This document shows, in pieces, positions 45,138 through 55,663 of a stretch of DNA of 64,000 bases; positions within the stretch are counted from its first letter, which is position 1, and every line of letters starts with the position of its first letter. The notes below the pieces were generated by a model that saw nothing but the letters and a program-made list of their open reading frames with translations, did not search any database and was not told where the DNA came from. Location: assembly GCF_901000735.1 (NCBI RefSeq), contig NC_081550.1, positions 12,887,377 through 12,951,376 on the forward strand. Direction: 5' to 3'. This stretch comes from Corylus avellana (Eukaryota > Streptophyta > Magnoliopsida > Fagales > Betulaceae). Both the position numbers and the translations under genes were made by a program.

Positions 45138-45686
45138 TCAACCAGACGGTGTTACTTTAAACTTGAAGCACCAATCTTTCCTTCTCTTGCACCAAAGGGA
45201 ATGAATCTTTTTTCTTGCAAGGTGTTTCCAAGTGTTTCTAGATTGGGGAAGACCACTCTGAGTTTTCTTAAACAGTTGCTCATTCGGTGGGGAATCATGA
45301 ACTAGAATATAGTATGAAGAAAACTTAGGGAGCTTTTCTATCTTGATGTCCTCAAATTGCTCATGTGGTAGCTCTAACAGACTTCCCTCTTGGCCTCTTG
45401 GTGTTTCAGGAATAAGAGCTAATGGTGAAAAAGTCTTAGTGCTCTCTTCTTTTTCCTGATGTGGCTTTTGTGGATCTTCGGTTTGCTCCTTTTTCCCCTG
45501 TTCCACTTGTTTTTCAGCCACCTCTTCACTCCTCAATGAGATAGCTTGCTCATGATAGTAGGCACACTCTTCCTCCATGTATTGTCCATTGGGATTTTCC
45601 ATCAACTGACTTTGACACTCTTCTTCTTGATATTGTTCACGCCAATTGATGGGAGATGCCCTCAGTTCCCTGGCCAATTTTTCCAC
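45138..45686 (-). CDS. Gag-like protein fragment of Athila-like element
   Basis: A 182-residue open frame, hydrophilic and Glu/Gln-rich: MEKLARELRASPINW, then YQEEECQSQLMENPNGQYME, LRSEEVAEKQVEQGKKEQ, TPRGQEGSLLELPHEQFEDI, VHDSPPNEQLFKKTQ and WCKRRKDWCFKFKV at the end. It matches the broken gag-like parts at 26900-27154 plus 28578-28840 over its whole length, so it is the best-preserved copy here. No enzymatic motif is present; a structural or nucleic-acid-binding role would be a guess. The start codon is arbitrary, because the upstream part of the element (primer site, gag start, 5' LTR) is missing beyond about 45867. Confidence 0.6.
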   Translation of the reverse strand: MEKLARELRASPINWREQYQEEECQSQLMENPNGQYMEEECAYYHEQAISLRSEEVAEKQVEQGKKEQTEDPQKPHQEKEESTKTFSPLALIPETPRGQEGSLLELPHEQFEDIKIEKLPKFSSYYILVHDSPPNEQLFKKTQSGLPQSRNTWKHLARKKIHSLWCKRRKDWCFKFKVTPSG

Positions 45687-45867
45687 GGACTTCCAGTCTT
45701 TGAATGGCTTGGTCAGTCTTTGTATTGAATTGTTTTTGATCAGCCGTGAATTGCTATTGTGAGGTCATGAACTGTTGTTGAGAAGTCATGAACTGCTGTT
45801 GAGAAGTCACTAGGGCACCAACTCATATAGAACCCTTTGCTGCGCATTTGTGCTCATGCGATGTGAT

Positions 45868-46128
45868 AAGTGTTAAAATATTCATATTGTGACTGGCCAT
45901 TATATGAATAATTTGATTAATTCCTATTTTCATGAATTCCTCATGTCTATGTGACTGGCCATTATATGCATGTGGTACGGACTAGTTAGTTAAATCAATT
46001 TGGATGACGGAGTCCTGGGTTTAACATAAGTAACAAAAGAATCCACACCGCGGTTCTTGGGTTAATCAACATGGGGAACCGGGAGCATACACTCATGCCC
46101 TAGGCCTCATGTGTTTGTCGATTTCCAT
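45868..46128 (+). mobile_element. Internally deleted family C LTR fragment
   Basis: Plus orientation: begins TGATAAGTGTTAAAATATTC, the family C start, then jumps after about 25 bp to the mid-LTR phrase GTGACTGGCCATTATATG, repeats that phrase, and continues to GTCGATTTCCATATG, where it stops. The opposite orientation to 40350-45867 shows it is not that element's missing 5' LTR. Confidence 0.75.
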
Positions 46129-46130
46129 AT

Positions 46131-46790
46131 GGTTGTGGGTTCTTTGTTTAGTTATTTGTTTATGATGTGCTATAATTTGTTTACGGTTTAGGGAAATTTG
46201 TATGGAAGAGTGCTTTCAATCTAAGCACATGAGTGGTTTGAACATGTCATACTTCTCGTGCATGGCTTTTATTGTCAATATAGAAGAGCATCCAGAAGGT
46301 TTATGCATTTTAAAATTTTATGTGCAATGGTTTAGGCGTGATGCTTGTGTAATGGTTGAAAACCAAAATTTGGGCAAGTTCTTCAAACACGTAATTTCTT
46401 GTTTATAGTTGTAATTTTCGTAGTGGTTTTTTTAGGGTTTAGGATAAGTATTGATAATTTCTTGTTTATGGTTTTAATTTTCGTTGTTGGTTATGTGTTT
46501 AAGTTGAGTACTGATAATTAGGGTTTAGGGTTATTGTTGTGGGTTCTTTGTTTAGTTATTTGTTTAGGGTGTGCTATAATTTGTTTAGGGTTTAGGGAAA
46601 TTTGTATGGAAAAGTGCTTTCAATCTAAGCACATGAGTGGTTTGAACATGTCATACTTCTCGCGCATGGCTTTTATTGTCAATATATAAGAGCATCCAGA
46701 AGGTTTATGCATTTTAAAATTTTATGTGTAATGGTTTAGGCGTGATGCTTGTGTAATGGTTCAAAACCATTTAGCTATCGAATTTTATGT
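46131..46790 (+). repeat. Tandem duplication, about 405-bp spacing
   Basis: 46131-46365 and 46538-46770 are near-identical: both contain GTGGGTTCTTTGTTTAGTTA, AGTGCTTTCAATCTAAGCAC, CATGAGTGGTTTGAACATG and GGTTTAGGCGTGATGCTTG. The unit sits upstream of the GRF-zinc-finger remnant. A 68-residue open frame in the first copy is disrupted in the second and probably not a gene. Confidence 0.85.
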
Positions 46791-46801
46791 GTAATGGTTT
46801 T

Positions 46802-46839
46802 TCAACTACACTATCGAATAAATTCGATAGTGTAGCTGA
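46802..46839. repeat. Near-perfect hairpin
   Basis: CTACACTATCGAAT (46806-46819), a 2-base loop, ATTCGATAGTGTAG (46822-46835): 14-bp perfect arms, extended outward by TTCA/TGAA with one mismatch. It lies in AT-rich DNA just before the GRF remnant. Confidence 0.9.
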
Positions 46840-47088
46840 AAAAAAAAATGATTGTGAAAAAAACTTCACCATTTAGCAATTTTATATGTAAAATTTGCTG
46901 TACATGAATTCTAACCATTATGTTATATAAATAAGACCGTAATTAAAGTTCCAACTATTATGTACTCACTAGTTTAATTTTGAGTGAAAACCCTAATTAA
47001 AAGGGAATGTCATTAACTGCTTTTGTCATTATAAACTAATATTTTATGTGTTTAGATTGGTGATTAATAGTTATTTACTATTTTATAG

Positions 47089-47478
47089 ATCAACCGAGAT
47101 TGTGGTTACTTTGAATGGATTGATCCTGAGCTGTGTGCGAATTGTAAAAGGGTTGGAACTTGGTTCTAGCGAAAGCACCAAAAATTGTTGTCAGAAGCAA
47201 AACGGTGTGAAGACATGGTTCAAGTTGAAGTCAATAAGGTGAAGGTAGAAATGGAGAGAGAAAATATGTGTTTGAAGGTAGAAATTGATAAAGAAATTGC
47301 CCGGTATCAGAAAGGAGTAGAGATTGGGGAGATCAAACTCCATGCAGTTAAGAAGAATTACCAAACAATTCTTGCGTGTTCCTGGGTAATTTGTTTAAGT
47401 GTCATTTTCATTTTGTTGTTTGGATACACTTCAAGTGGTCCGTATGAATGCAAGCTTGGCCGTTTGAAGTTGAACTGA
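47089..47478 (+). pseudogene. GRF zinc-finger / coiled-coil / membrane-anchor protein, last exon
   Basis: After a splice acceptor-like TTTTATAG the frame reads INRDCGYFEWIDPELC, the C-terminal half of a GRF-type zinc finger (a small zinc-binding fold in nucleic-acid-binding proteins). A stop at 47167-47169 follows, then a charged coiled-coil segment (VNKVKVEMERENMCLKVEID) and a hydrophobic membrane-like helix (ILACSWVICLSVIFILLFGY), ending at 47478. GRF finger plus coiled coil plus terminal helix is a common plant arrangement. The first exon with the first zinc ligands was not identified upstream. It points toward the MULE transposase gene and probably belongs to the same element. Confidence 0.7.
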
Positions 47479-48285
47479 GGTGTATGTAATTTTGAGATCA
47501 CATTGTGTTTTTTTATGTTGTGTCATTTTGGAAGCACAATGTGTTACTTTGTTTAGGGTTTAGGGAGCATAATGTGGTATTTTGCACTTATGTAATTGTG
47601 GGAGCACAATGTCGTATGTTTTAGAGTCGTGTAATTCTAGAAGCTTATCTGAAATGTACTGCAGTTTTTAATGAATTTATTAGTTGCTATATGACTGTAA
47701 TTTCCTGTTTTATGTAAACATGAATTGCGTGTATGCCATGCATTTGACCATAAAGTCACTTGGGTATTTTGAGTTTGATTTTTTACCTTTAAAAAAAAAA
47801 AACATTTATCATTACAAGTGATAAATGTATGCCCATTCTGTAACGATTTTATGAAAGACATGAGATACAGATCAATTTCACCACATGTTAGATTTCTTAC
47901 ATAGGTACAAAAACAACAACCAAAAAAACCCTTTCATAATTGATCTTAGTTTATCAGTGCACAATTTTGTAAGAGAAGTAATTTTGTAGTCTTTTAAGAT
48001 CTTCTTGTTCATGGGCCAACATAATCACACAAGCACACACGGATCTTGCAGGCATATATTATGAAAATTCAATAATACAATTATTTCAAACCAGCAAATG
48101 CAAAGCCAAGATTGTTATGAGTTAGCATGAGATAGATCATCAACCAACCACACCACACCAAACCAGCCCCAAGCCCAACCCTACAAATAATCATTTCAAA
48201 TACGCAAATCTAAAGCTAAAATGAGTTAAAACGAGTCTCAATAACACTAAAAATCATGCAAACAGAAAAGGAAAACATTGTAAAC
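47479..48285. other. No gene seen between the convergent genes
   Basis: AT-rich DNA between the GRF remnant and the repeats beyond the transposase gene, with several GGAGCACAATGT-like words (47515-47600). This would be the shared 3' flank of the two convergent genes. Confidence 0.45.
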
Positions 48286-48289
48286 AAAA

Positions 48290-48775
48290 AATAATCTGCA
48301 GCAAGTAATTAAGGCTGCAATACATTCACAATTTCCATAAAAAATGTCCATATTTCCAACCTACTTCCAACCAGGTAAAAACTATGTACCTTTACATCTT
48401 AAACAAAAATAAAATCTGCAACAAGTAACTAAGCCTGCAGTACATTCACAATTTCCATAAAAAATGTCCATATTTTCAACCTACTTCCAACCAGGTAAAA
48501 ACTATGTACCTCCACATCGTAAACCAAAAAAAAAAAATCTGCAGCAAGTAACTAAGCCTGCAACACATTCACAATTTCCATAAAAAATATGTTCATATTT
48601 CCAACTTACTTCCAACCAGGTAAAAACTTATCCATACACATTACGAACTTCCAACCACATATACTGTTATCCATACATATTACCAACATCCAACCACATA
48701 TACTGTTATCCATACATATTACAAATGAAAATCACATATATTGTTATCCATACACATTACCAAAAAATGAAACAT
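48290..48775. repeat. Two adjacent minisatellites in MULE 3' region
   Basis: 48290-48625 holds three copies of a unit of about 120 bp (each with CTGCAGCAAGTAA or CTGCAACAAGTAA, CATTCACAATTTCCAT and TTCCAACCAGG). 48630-48770 holds about three and a half copies of a 43-45 bp unit (CACATATACTGTTATCCATA). Both lie just downstream of the transposase gene's stop, in its probable 3' UTR. Confidence 0.85.
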
Positions 48776-48866
48776 ATCAAAACCACAAAAAAAAACATAA
48801 GGCTAATTGTCCATGACTTTAGGCTTCCATTGTGGATTGAGCCATTTTCCCTTGCCATCCATAATT

Positions 48867-51800
48867 TCAACCCTTTTCTACTGTTGTTGCAATGCGTTTT
48901 CCTTTCAACTTTGCAATAGTATCAGACTTTGCTGCAGCACCAGTACCATGAGGTGGTGTAGCACTAGTAGGTGCAACTATACCACTTTTGCCTGCACCAC
49001 GTCTGCTTGTACCACCTCTGCTTGCAACACTAATGCCTACATCACCTCTGCCTGCACCACTTCTGCCTCCACCACCTCGAACTGCAAATCCCCCCCCCCC
49101 CAAATTTTAACCCTTTTGGGTCCACCACCCATAGTTTTCCGTCCTGTTCCACCACCTCTAGTTCTAGGCTCTGTACATGAAGGTTGAGTTGCAACGGGGA
49201 CCTCTTCAGTGAGGTCAATATGTACAGGAGCCTTGGTAGGTGTACTACGAAAAATACCTATAATCCTATCAGATATACGAGTCCTTGATGCAGGACCTCC
49301 TGTGACCATTATAGGAATTTCTATATCTTCTGTACCTTCCATCCTGGCCCATGCTGGAGGTAAGATAATTCCTGCCCCAGGTTCAAAGGGGGCGAGATCG
49401 CTATATTGGTCTTCAACAGGTGGAGGTGTTGCTCCTCTTTCAGGTCCAAATCCAGGGGGAGATGTGTGCTCTCTTTCATCAATAAGACTGGGGATTACAA
49501 ATCCATGTGGAGCATGGGTAAACTGAACTTTCCCCTTACCCTTCTATAAAAACAGCAAATGAAATAAAAAATAATAATAATATAAAATAAATAAGTACTA
49601 GATGATAGCAAAGATATGTCATATTAGGGTTTAGGTGAATAAATGTACAAAGTAAATACGACTATCATATAGTTAAGTACCTTGAGTATGGTGCATGCTT
49701 GTGGACCAGTGGTTGACCCAGATGCTGTATTGTTCTTATTCAAGTCCTCTTTATTCTAAACAAGACCATACAAAGAAAAAGCAAATTATGAACAAATAAA
49801 AAATAGCAAATGCATGGGTATGAGAAAACCTACAACTAAAACAACATCCTTTCTAAATACCTTTACTGCATTTGATGACTGGCTGGGACCACCACTGCCA
49901 CTACTTTTCACCGCCTTAGCATTCTGCTAACATCAAATGTACCAATTGTCAAGTGACTACATTTACCTACAAACCCTAAAAAAGTGGCAGTACACGTGCC
50001 CAAAAATGTCTACCTTGCACACAACACGTGCCTTGCTTTCACCCGTTGTTTAAGTATTGAACCCAACACTTTGTGGCTGCATAAAAATTTGCAAAAAAAT
50101 ATTAGCATGGCATACAAAGTATAAAACAAGCCAGTTAAAACCAAGTTATATATTAAGGACGATTTAATAGGGTTCAATAACACTTACACTTGCTGTAAGG
50201 GGGTATTAAGCTGACTTCTTGAAGATTGATTCAGTGGACAGCTCCTCTTATTGTGACCCAAACCAGTACATTTCCCATATCTCATCCTTGCTCCAAATTG
50301 TCTCATTCAGTTTGGATTTTTGGGGTTCCTATTCTCATTAGGAGCCCTCTTTCTTAACCTCTTTGGTCTTCCGGGGGCCACTCTAATTGTAGGTGGTTCC
50401 AAATGATCATGTCTGGTCTTTATCCATTGTTCCTCACTAGGCATTGGGTAAATTATTGGTGCATATGCCTTCTTGTACGTCTCGATTGTGTAGCATTCAT
50501 CAACATAGTCCTTCGGATTCCCACAATCATAGAGTACAGCAGCAAATGCTATGGACAGGGGATTCCAGCGATTTCCCATTGCTTGCAACCACATCGTCTT
50601 CTACGTAGGTCTACCACATACTGTTTGTTGCTGGGAGCAGAAACCTCAAACATTCCATCACCAGCATAGGTTGCAATGTAGTCCATTGCGTCCAACCCAA
50701 TTGCCTCCAACTTTTGCACAAATCTAGGGCACAACCTACCAGGTAACTTCGCAATCCCTTCCCTCTTAGCTTGATATTTCCTCAACAACTTTTTTCCTAT
50801 CATCTCCAACAATGTCAAAATAGGCTTGTCACGAGCCTTGAGGATGTATGAGTTGAAACACTCACAGATATTGTTCACCAGCAACTCACACCTTGGAGAT
50901 TCATTAAACCAAGCCTGAGACCACCCACTGGGGTCAATCTTGTTCAAGTAATCGTATGCATCCTTACTAAGTTTCTTCAATTCTTCCATATCAGTTGTAA
51001 ACTCATGTTCAGTGTATGCGGTTGCTGTAGCCCACAATTGCTCTTTCAATGCCAATCCTTTATGGCCCTCCAAGTCTCTGAAGTTGGCATACAGATGCCT
51101 AACACAAATTCTATGATCCGCCATTGGAAGCACAGACTCTAAAGCTGGCATGAGACTCTACAGAACAAATTCATAATGCATGAAAAAATGACCAAAATTA
51201 TAAAATTATTGAACAAATTTGTTTTAAGTGTGATATAAAAGGACTGAGCAAAAATCAAATGTAACATAACTTACCTTTTGTCTATTTGAAATGAATGTTG
51301 GTCTACTGCCCCGTTCATGCATTCCAAGATCAGACACAAGGGTTTCCAAAAACCATGTCCAAGAGTCTTTGGTCTCAGCTTCGACAACAACAAATGCAAT
51401 TGGATACATATTATTATTCTCATCCCTTCCAACTGCAGCTAACAGTTGTCCCTTGAATGGCCCTTTCAAGAAGCATCCATCCACCCCTATAATAGGCCTA
51501 CAACCATCCAGAAATCCCTTCTTCATTGTAGCAAGAGAAAAATACAGTCTTCCAAATTTTGGAAGCACATTTGGGTTTGGCTTGTCAACCTTCATCATCA
51601 CACAGCTTCCCTTATTAGTTTGTCTCAATGTCTCGCAATAATCCCATAGGTGACTATATTGGTCTTCAAGCTTCCCGTATATTTTTTGACATACCTTGAC
51701 CCTAGCCCTGTACATCATACTTGGAGTCACATATACTTTCCACTTTTCCTTCACTTCATGTTGTATGACATTCAAGGGCATATTGAGTTGAATTCGAAAC

Positions 51801-52858
51801 TTCTCAATCAACTTGTTGGATATCCAAGTTGAGTTCACGATGAAGTTCTTGTATTACCTACCACACACATGTTTAGACTGCATAGATTTGATCTGAAATG
51901 TTTGTTCATCAGAAACCTGCCTTGCATATACTCGGTATTGACACTTGTCATCCTTACGCACAACAATAGACTTTCTTCTTTCATTCTTTTTGAACCTAAT
52001 TTCCTTGCCCCTCAAAAGATTGTACTCTTTAACAGCTTCTCTAAATGTTTGTATGTCTGGGAAAGTCATGTAGAGATGCAGCTCTGGGTTAACTAGGTCC
52101 ATTCTGTGAAATTCGGGAGTTTTTGTAGATGGAACTTCACCTTCCTCATCACTATTCAGTGGTGACTCCAATATGTCACTTCTAGCCATTTCAGAGTTTG
52201 TGTCATCATCATCTACTTCTTCAAATTTTTTAATTTTCTTACGCCTACTTTCGGACCTAATAGAAGCATCAGTTGTGCGGGCCTCATCATGGTTGCCCTC
52301 TTCTTCATCACCTGTTTCTTTCTCATCACCCTCATTGTCATTACCACCATCATCATCACCAATGGTTCCAGCTTCACTAGTTCCAGCTCCGGTTGCTCCA
52401 GTTCTAGTATCGCCTACGTCAACATCTACATCAAATAAATCCTCATCATCACTAAGTTTGTCTTTCCACCAAGGGTCATCGTAATCAACCCTTCTCTCCT
52501 CTTCATCATCATCTTCTCCTTCGTAGTCCTCAACATCACCTTGACCCTCCCCAAAACACACAACATATAAATGCACAATGTATTGCCCTTTATGGTAGCC
52601 AACCCTGAACAATACGTCGGCATTAGAGCTAATTAAATACAAACCACCTATTAACGTCTTATCAGGTTCTCTGAAGTATATTAGAACCCCAAGCTTGTAC
52701 CGGTAGTCTTTACAAATATCTTCAAGTTCAAAAAAAGACAAGTTGTCAGGATCATACCCTTCACCATGAACAGTAACTTCTCCCCCCACGTACTTGCAAC
52801 CACAACTTCTGTCAAATCTACCACCATAACTAACCTCGAACACTAGATTCAAAGACAT
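48867..52858 (-). pseudogene. Mutator-like (MuDR-type) transposase gene, six exons, recently broken
   Basis: Cuts and inserts the MULE DNA. Proposed exons with GT-AG borders: 52858-51275, 51157-50188, 50076-50014, 49923-49861, 49755-49681, 49543-48867. Exon 1 encodes a PB1-like N-terminus (YVGGEVTVHGEGYDPDNLSF), an acidic linker, a MuDR DNA-binding domain (FREAVKEYNLLRGKEIRF, ending HVCGR) and the start of the catalytic core (GVDGCFLKGPFKGQLLAAVG, first Asp). Exon 2 has the acidic residue in NNICECFN, a SWIM finger (RCGCKQWEIAGIPC) and a CCHC knuckle (KCTGLGHNKRSC); the last exon is Gly/Arg-rich. Damage: stop TAA at 51854-51856; Asn instead of the second catalytic Asp (FISNRQK); apparent 1-base loss at the SWIM His near 50549; first knuckle Cys changed to Tyr; frameshift at a run of ten C at 49091-49100. 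Otherwise well preserved. Confidence 0.85.
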
Positions 52859-53026
52859 CCTACAAAATTAATGAATAAAATATATGACAAGCAGCTTTAA
52901 ATAACTTTACAAATATAATTACTGCTTAAGAATGAAGTTATGCAAATCTAAGCTCAAACTAAAAATACATGCAAATATTTTGGAAGCAAGACAACCAGGT
53001 TATAATTCAAATGTTTTTTTGGGTAA

Positions 53027-53056
53027 GGGTTTAGGGTTTAGGGTTTAGGGTTTAGG
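53027..53056 (+). repeat. Short telomere-type repeat (TTTAGGG)
   Basis: Four tandem GGGTTTA/TTTAGGG units upstream of the MULE transposase start, with flanking variants. Plant-type telomere sequence, too short for a telomere; possibly a telo-box promoter element. Confidence 0.85.
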
Positions 53057-53573
53057 TTTCTTAATATTTGAGAGGAATGTGTAGCGTGGTGTCTTGTGTG
53101 CACATGACATAAGTTGGAGTGTCACATCAATAATATGATTTATAATACTACTTTTACTGTTAGAGTAAATGATTGTCCACCTTCCATCAAATCTGATTTG
53201 ATTATGTAGCTGATTACTAATTAAAGCCAAATCTGTAAAAATATAGACATGCATAATAGAATAGTCAAGCTTAGTTAATTACATTAGAAAGAAAAGAAGA
53301 AAATATAGACATTCAATATCAAAGAGGCTTTGGGATTGGATTGCTGGATTATGGGGTGGGTGGGGTTTGATATAAATCACAGCATAAAGAGGATAGGTGA
53401 AACTAGATCTACCAATAAAGTTAAGATATTTTCCAGAGTGAAGATATCAACAATCATAACTCTAGCAGCCTAAAACCACATCTTTCTAAAGATAAATACA
53501 TTTTTTGGTATAAATATGAACAAGAAGACTAGATCTAAAAGTAAGAAAAGATGTGCATTTTCCCCTTTTTTAA

Positions 53574-53574
53574 A

Positions 53575-53619
<45 letters not shown>
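53574..53619. repeat. (AAT)n microsatellite
   Basis: About 15 uninterrupted AAT triplets. Confidence 0.95.
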
Positions 53620-53621
<2 letters not shown>

Positions 53622-54044
53622 TAGTGCATTAAATGATATCCTCCCAAAAAGTTGGATTTTCTAAACAGGATCAAACAATATAGGAAGAGGGAGAATTCTT
53701 TTATTCGCAAATAATGAGGCTTCAAGTCAAGTGACTCAGGCCTTAAAAAGTAGATAGATACAGTGGGTAAACTTGTGCATTATTTTGACAGGTAATATGG
53801 TTTATTAAGAGTTACCAGTTTCAAACTAATTCTATCTGTAGAAAAGGATCCCAAGATTGCTGAATACTTGATAAATTATCGATGCAATCAGAAAAAATCA
53901 AGGGGACAGCCAATGTTTTCAACCAACTTGTTATGTACTGCTCACTGTAACCAAAGCAATAGTTTACCACATGCATGCATCAAGCAGTTATGTAATGTAC
54001 AGGAATGAGACTTCATGATATACTTCCAAATAATTTCACTTGAA

Positions 54045-54670
54045 AAAAGGGATTATGCACTTCAACTATCCATCTCAGTATTCTATAATAGCCTACACAA
54101 TTGGCATTTTAATTTGGAAGAAGACTTAAATTATTCATGAGTTATGCAATGGACAGAAAAGATATATATGCCGCAAAACTTAGCTGTGTTTCACCAAAAT
54201 AGACAACAAAACAATAATAGTACGTGGGAATGAAATGATTATTTTTCTACCAAAAAAAAAATTGGAGAGTTTTTTTTTTTAATTCTTTTTTTTCACAAAA
54301 CATTCCATCAGAAGGTAGAAACTAAACATAGCCCAAACAAACATAACTAAAACACTTGATTAATTAAAAAATAAGTACTTCAACTATCTATCTTAGTATT
54401 CTATAAGTGCCTACGCAATTGACATTTTAATTTGGAAGAAGACTTAAATTATTCATGAGTTATGCAATGGACAGAAAAGATATATATATTGCAAAACTTA
54501 GCTATGTTTCACCAAGATAGACAACAAAACAATAATAGTACGTGGGAATGAAATGATTCTTTTTCATCCAAAAAAAAAAAAAAAAATTGGATAGTTTTTT
54601 TAATTTTTTTTTTTTTTCACAAAACATTCCATCAGAAGATAGAAACTAAACATAACTAAAACACTTGATT
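54045..54670. repeat. Tandem duplication, about 317-bp unit
   Basis: 54055-54350 and 54372-54660 share nearly all of CTTAAATTATTCATGAGTTA, TGCAATGGACAGAAAAGATA, GACAACAAAACAATAATAGT and CATTCCATCAGAAG. A poly-A/poly-T pair occurs in each unit. Confidence 0.85.
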
Positions 54671-54721
54671 AATAATAATAATAAAAAAGTAGTAAACACC
54701 ATTCACAAACCATTCTTTTTC

Positions 54722-55435
54722 ACATTTCCTTTTACTTTCAACCCCAAATATCTCACTTGATTAATAAAAAGAAAAAGGAAAGAGACAACCTTCATCCATA
54801 AGCACCAAACCCCATGCCAAACTCTAATGCTTTACTGGGAAAGAGATGAAACAAATTACCCAACTATCTCCATTGCAAACAATTATCTCACTTGCAAACA
54901 TACATGGGTGGGATTAAATATATGACAAGATTACCCAATTTTAATATTTTTTTGAAAAAAAAAGAAGAAGGTCAAATTAGAAGGAGAAAATTATGGAGAT
55001 ATCGACCTATAGCTTAAGTGAAGTTTTTCTTTAAAATTTTGCCGGGAACCAAAAAGAATAAAGAAAAAAAAAAAGTAAAAAAAGAAGAAGAAGAAGTACA
55101 TAGAGAATTCAAGGTATGCATGATACATGTAGGCAACATTAACAAAATGGTCTTATTCAATAGCCTATAAGCTAGAGAAATAAAACCGTCACTGAAAGCG
55201 ATTTATGCTAAGTTGATGCTAATCGTCCCCCAATTTGATTAACGAACAGACTAAGCTCCAACTAAACTTGAACAAACCAAACCATTTTTTTATTTTTTTT
55301 CAAACATGTTATTATTTCCTTTTACTTTCAACTCCAAATATCTCACTTGATTAATAAAAAGAAAAAGGAAAGAGACAACCTTCATCCATAAGCACCAAAC
55401 CCCATGCCAAACTCTAATGGTTTATTGGGAAAAAG
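54722..55435. repeat. Direct duplication, 125-bp blocks 590 bp apart
   Basis: 54727-54850 and 55318-55440 are near-identical (CAAATATCTCACTTGATTAA, GGAAAGAGACAACCTTCATC, AAGCACCAAACCCCATGCC). The DNA between them is unrelated, so this may be an insertion flanked by a duplicated block, or a remnant of a larger tandem array. Confidence 0.8.
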
Positions 55436-55559
55436 ATGAACAAAATTACCCAATTATTACGAAATTAATAACTCATTTACCATCTCACAAAAACCCCAAT
55501 TTACCGAAAACCCTAGTTTCACGGTAAGTCAGTTAAAAATCTATATCCAACAAGAGGCT

Positions 55560-55663
55560 TACACTTTGGGGACCACTTTTGTTCACAGGACAAGATGATG
55601 CACTTTGGGGACCACTTTTGTTCACACGACAACATTATACACTTTGGGGACCACTTTTGTTCC
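55560..55663 (+). repeat. Short minisatellite, about 44-bp unit
   Basis: Three copies of CACTTTGGGGACCACTTTTG followed by TTC and a variable spacer, near the MULE terminus. Confidence 0.85.

Noticed and set aside
52173..52484. Ser-rich open frame on the plus strand
   Set aside because: It is the antisense shadow of the acidic linker of the MULE transposase.
53027..53056. Chromosome end or telomere fusion
   Set aside because: Only about four TTTAGGG units, embedded in a transposon.
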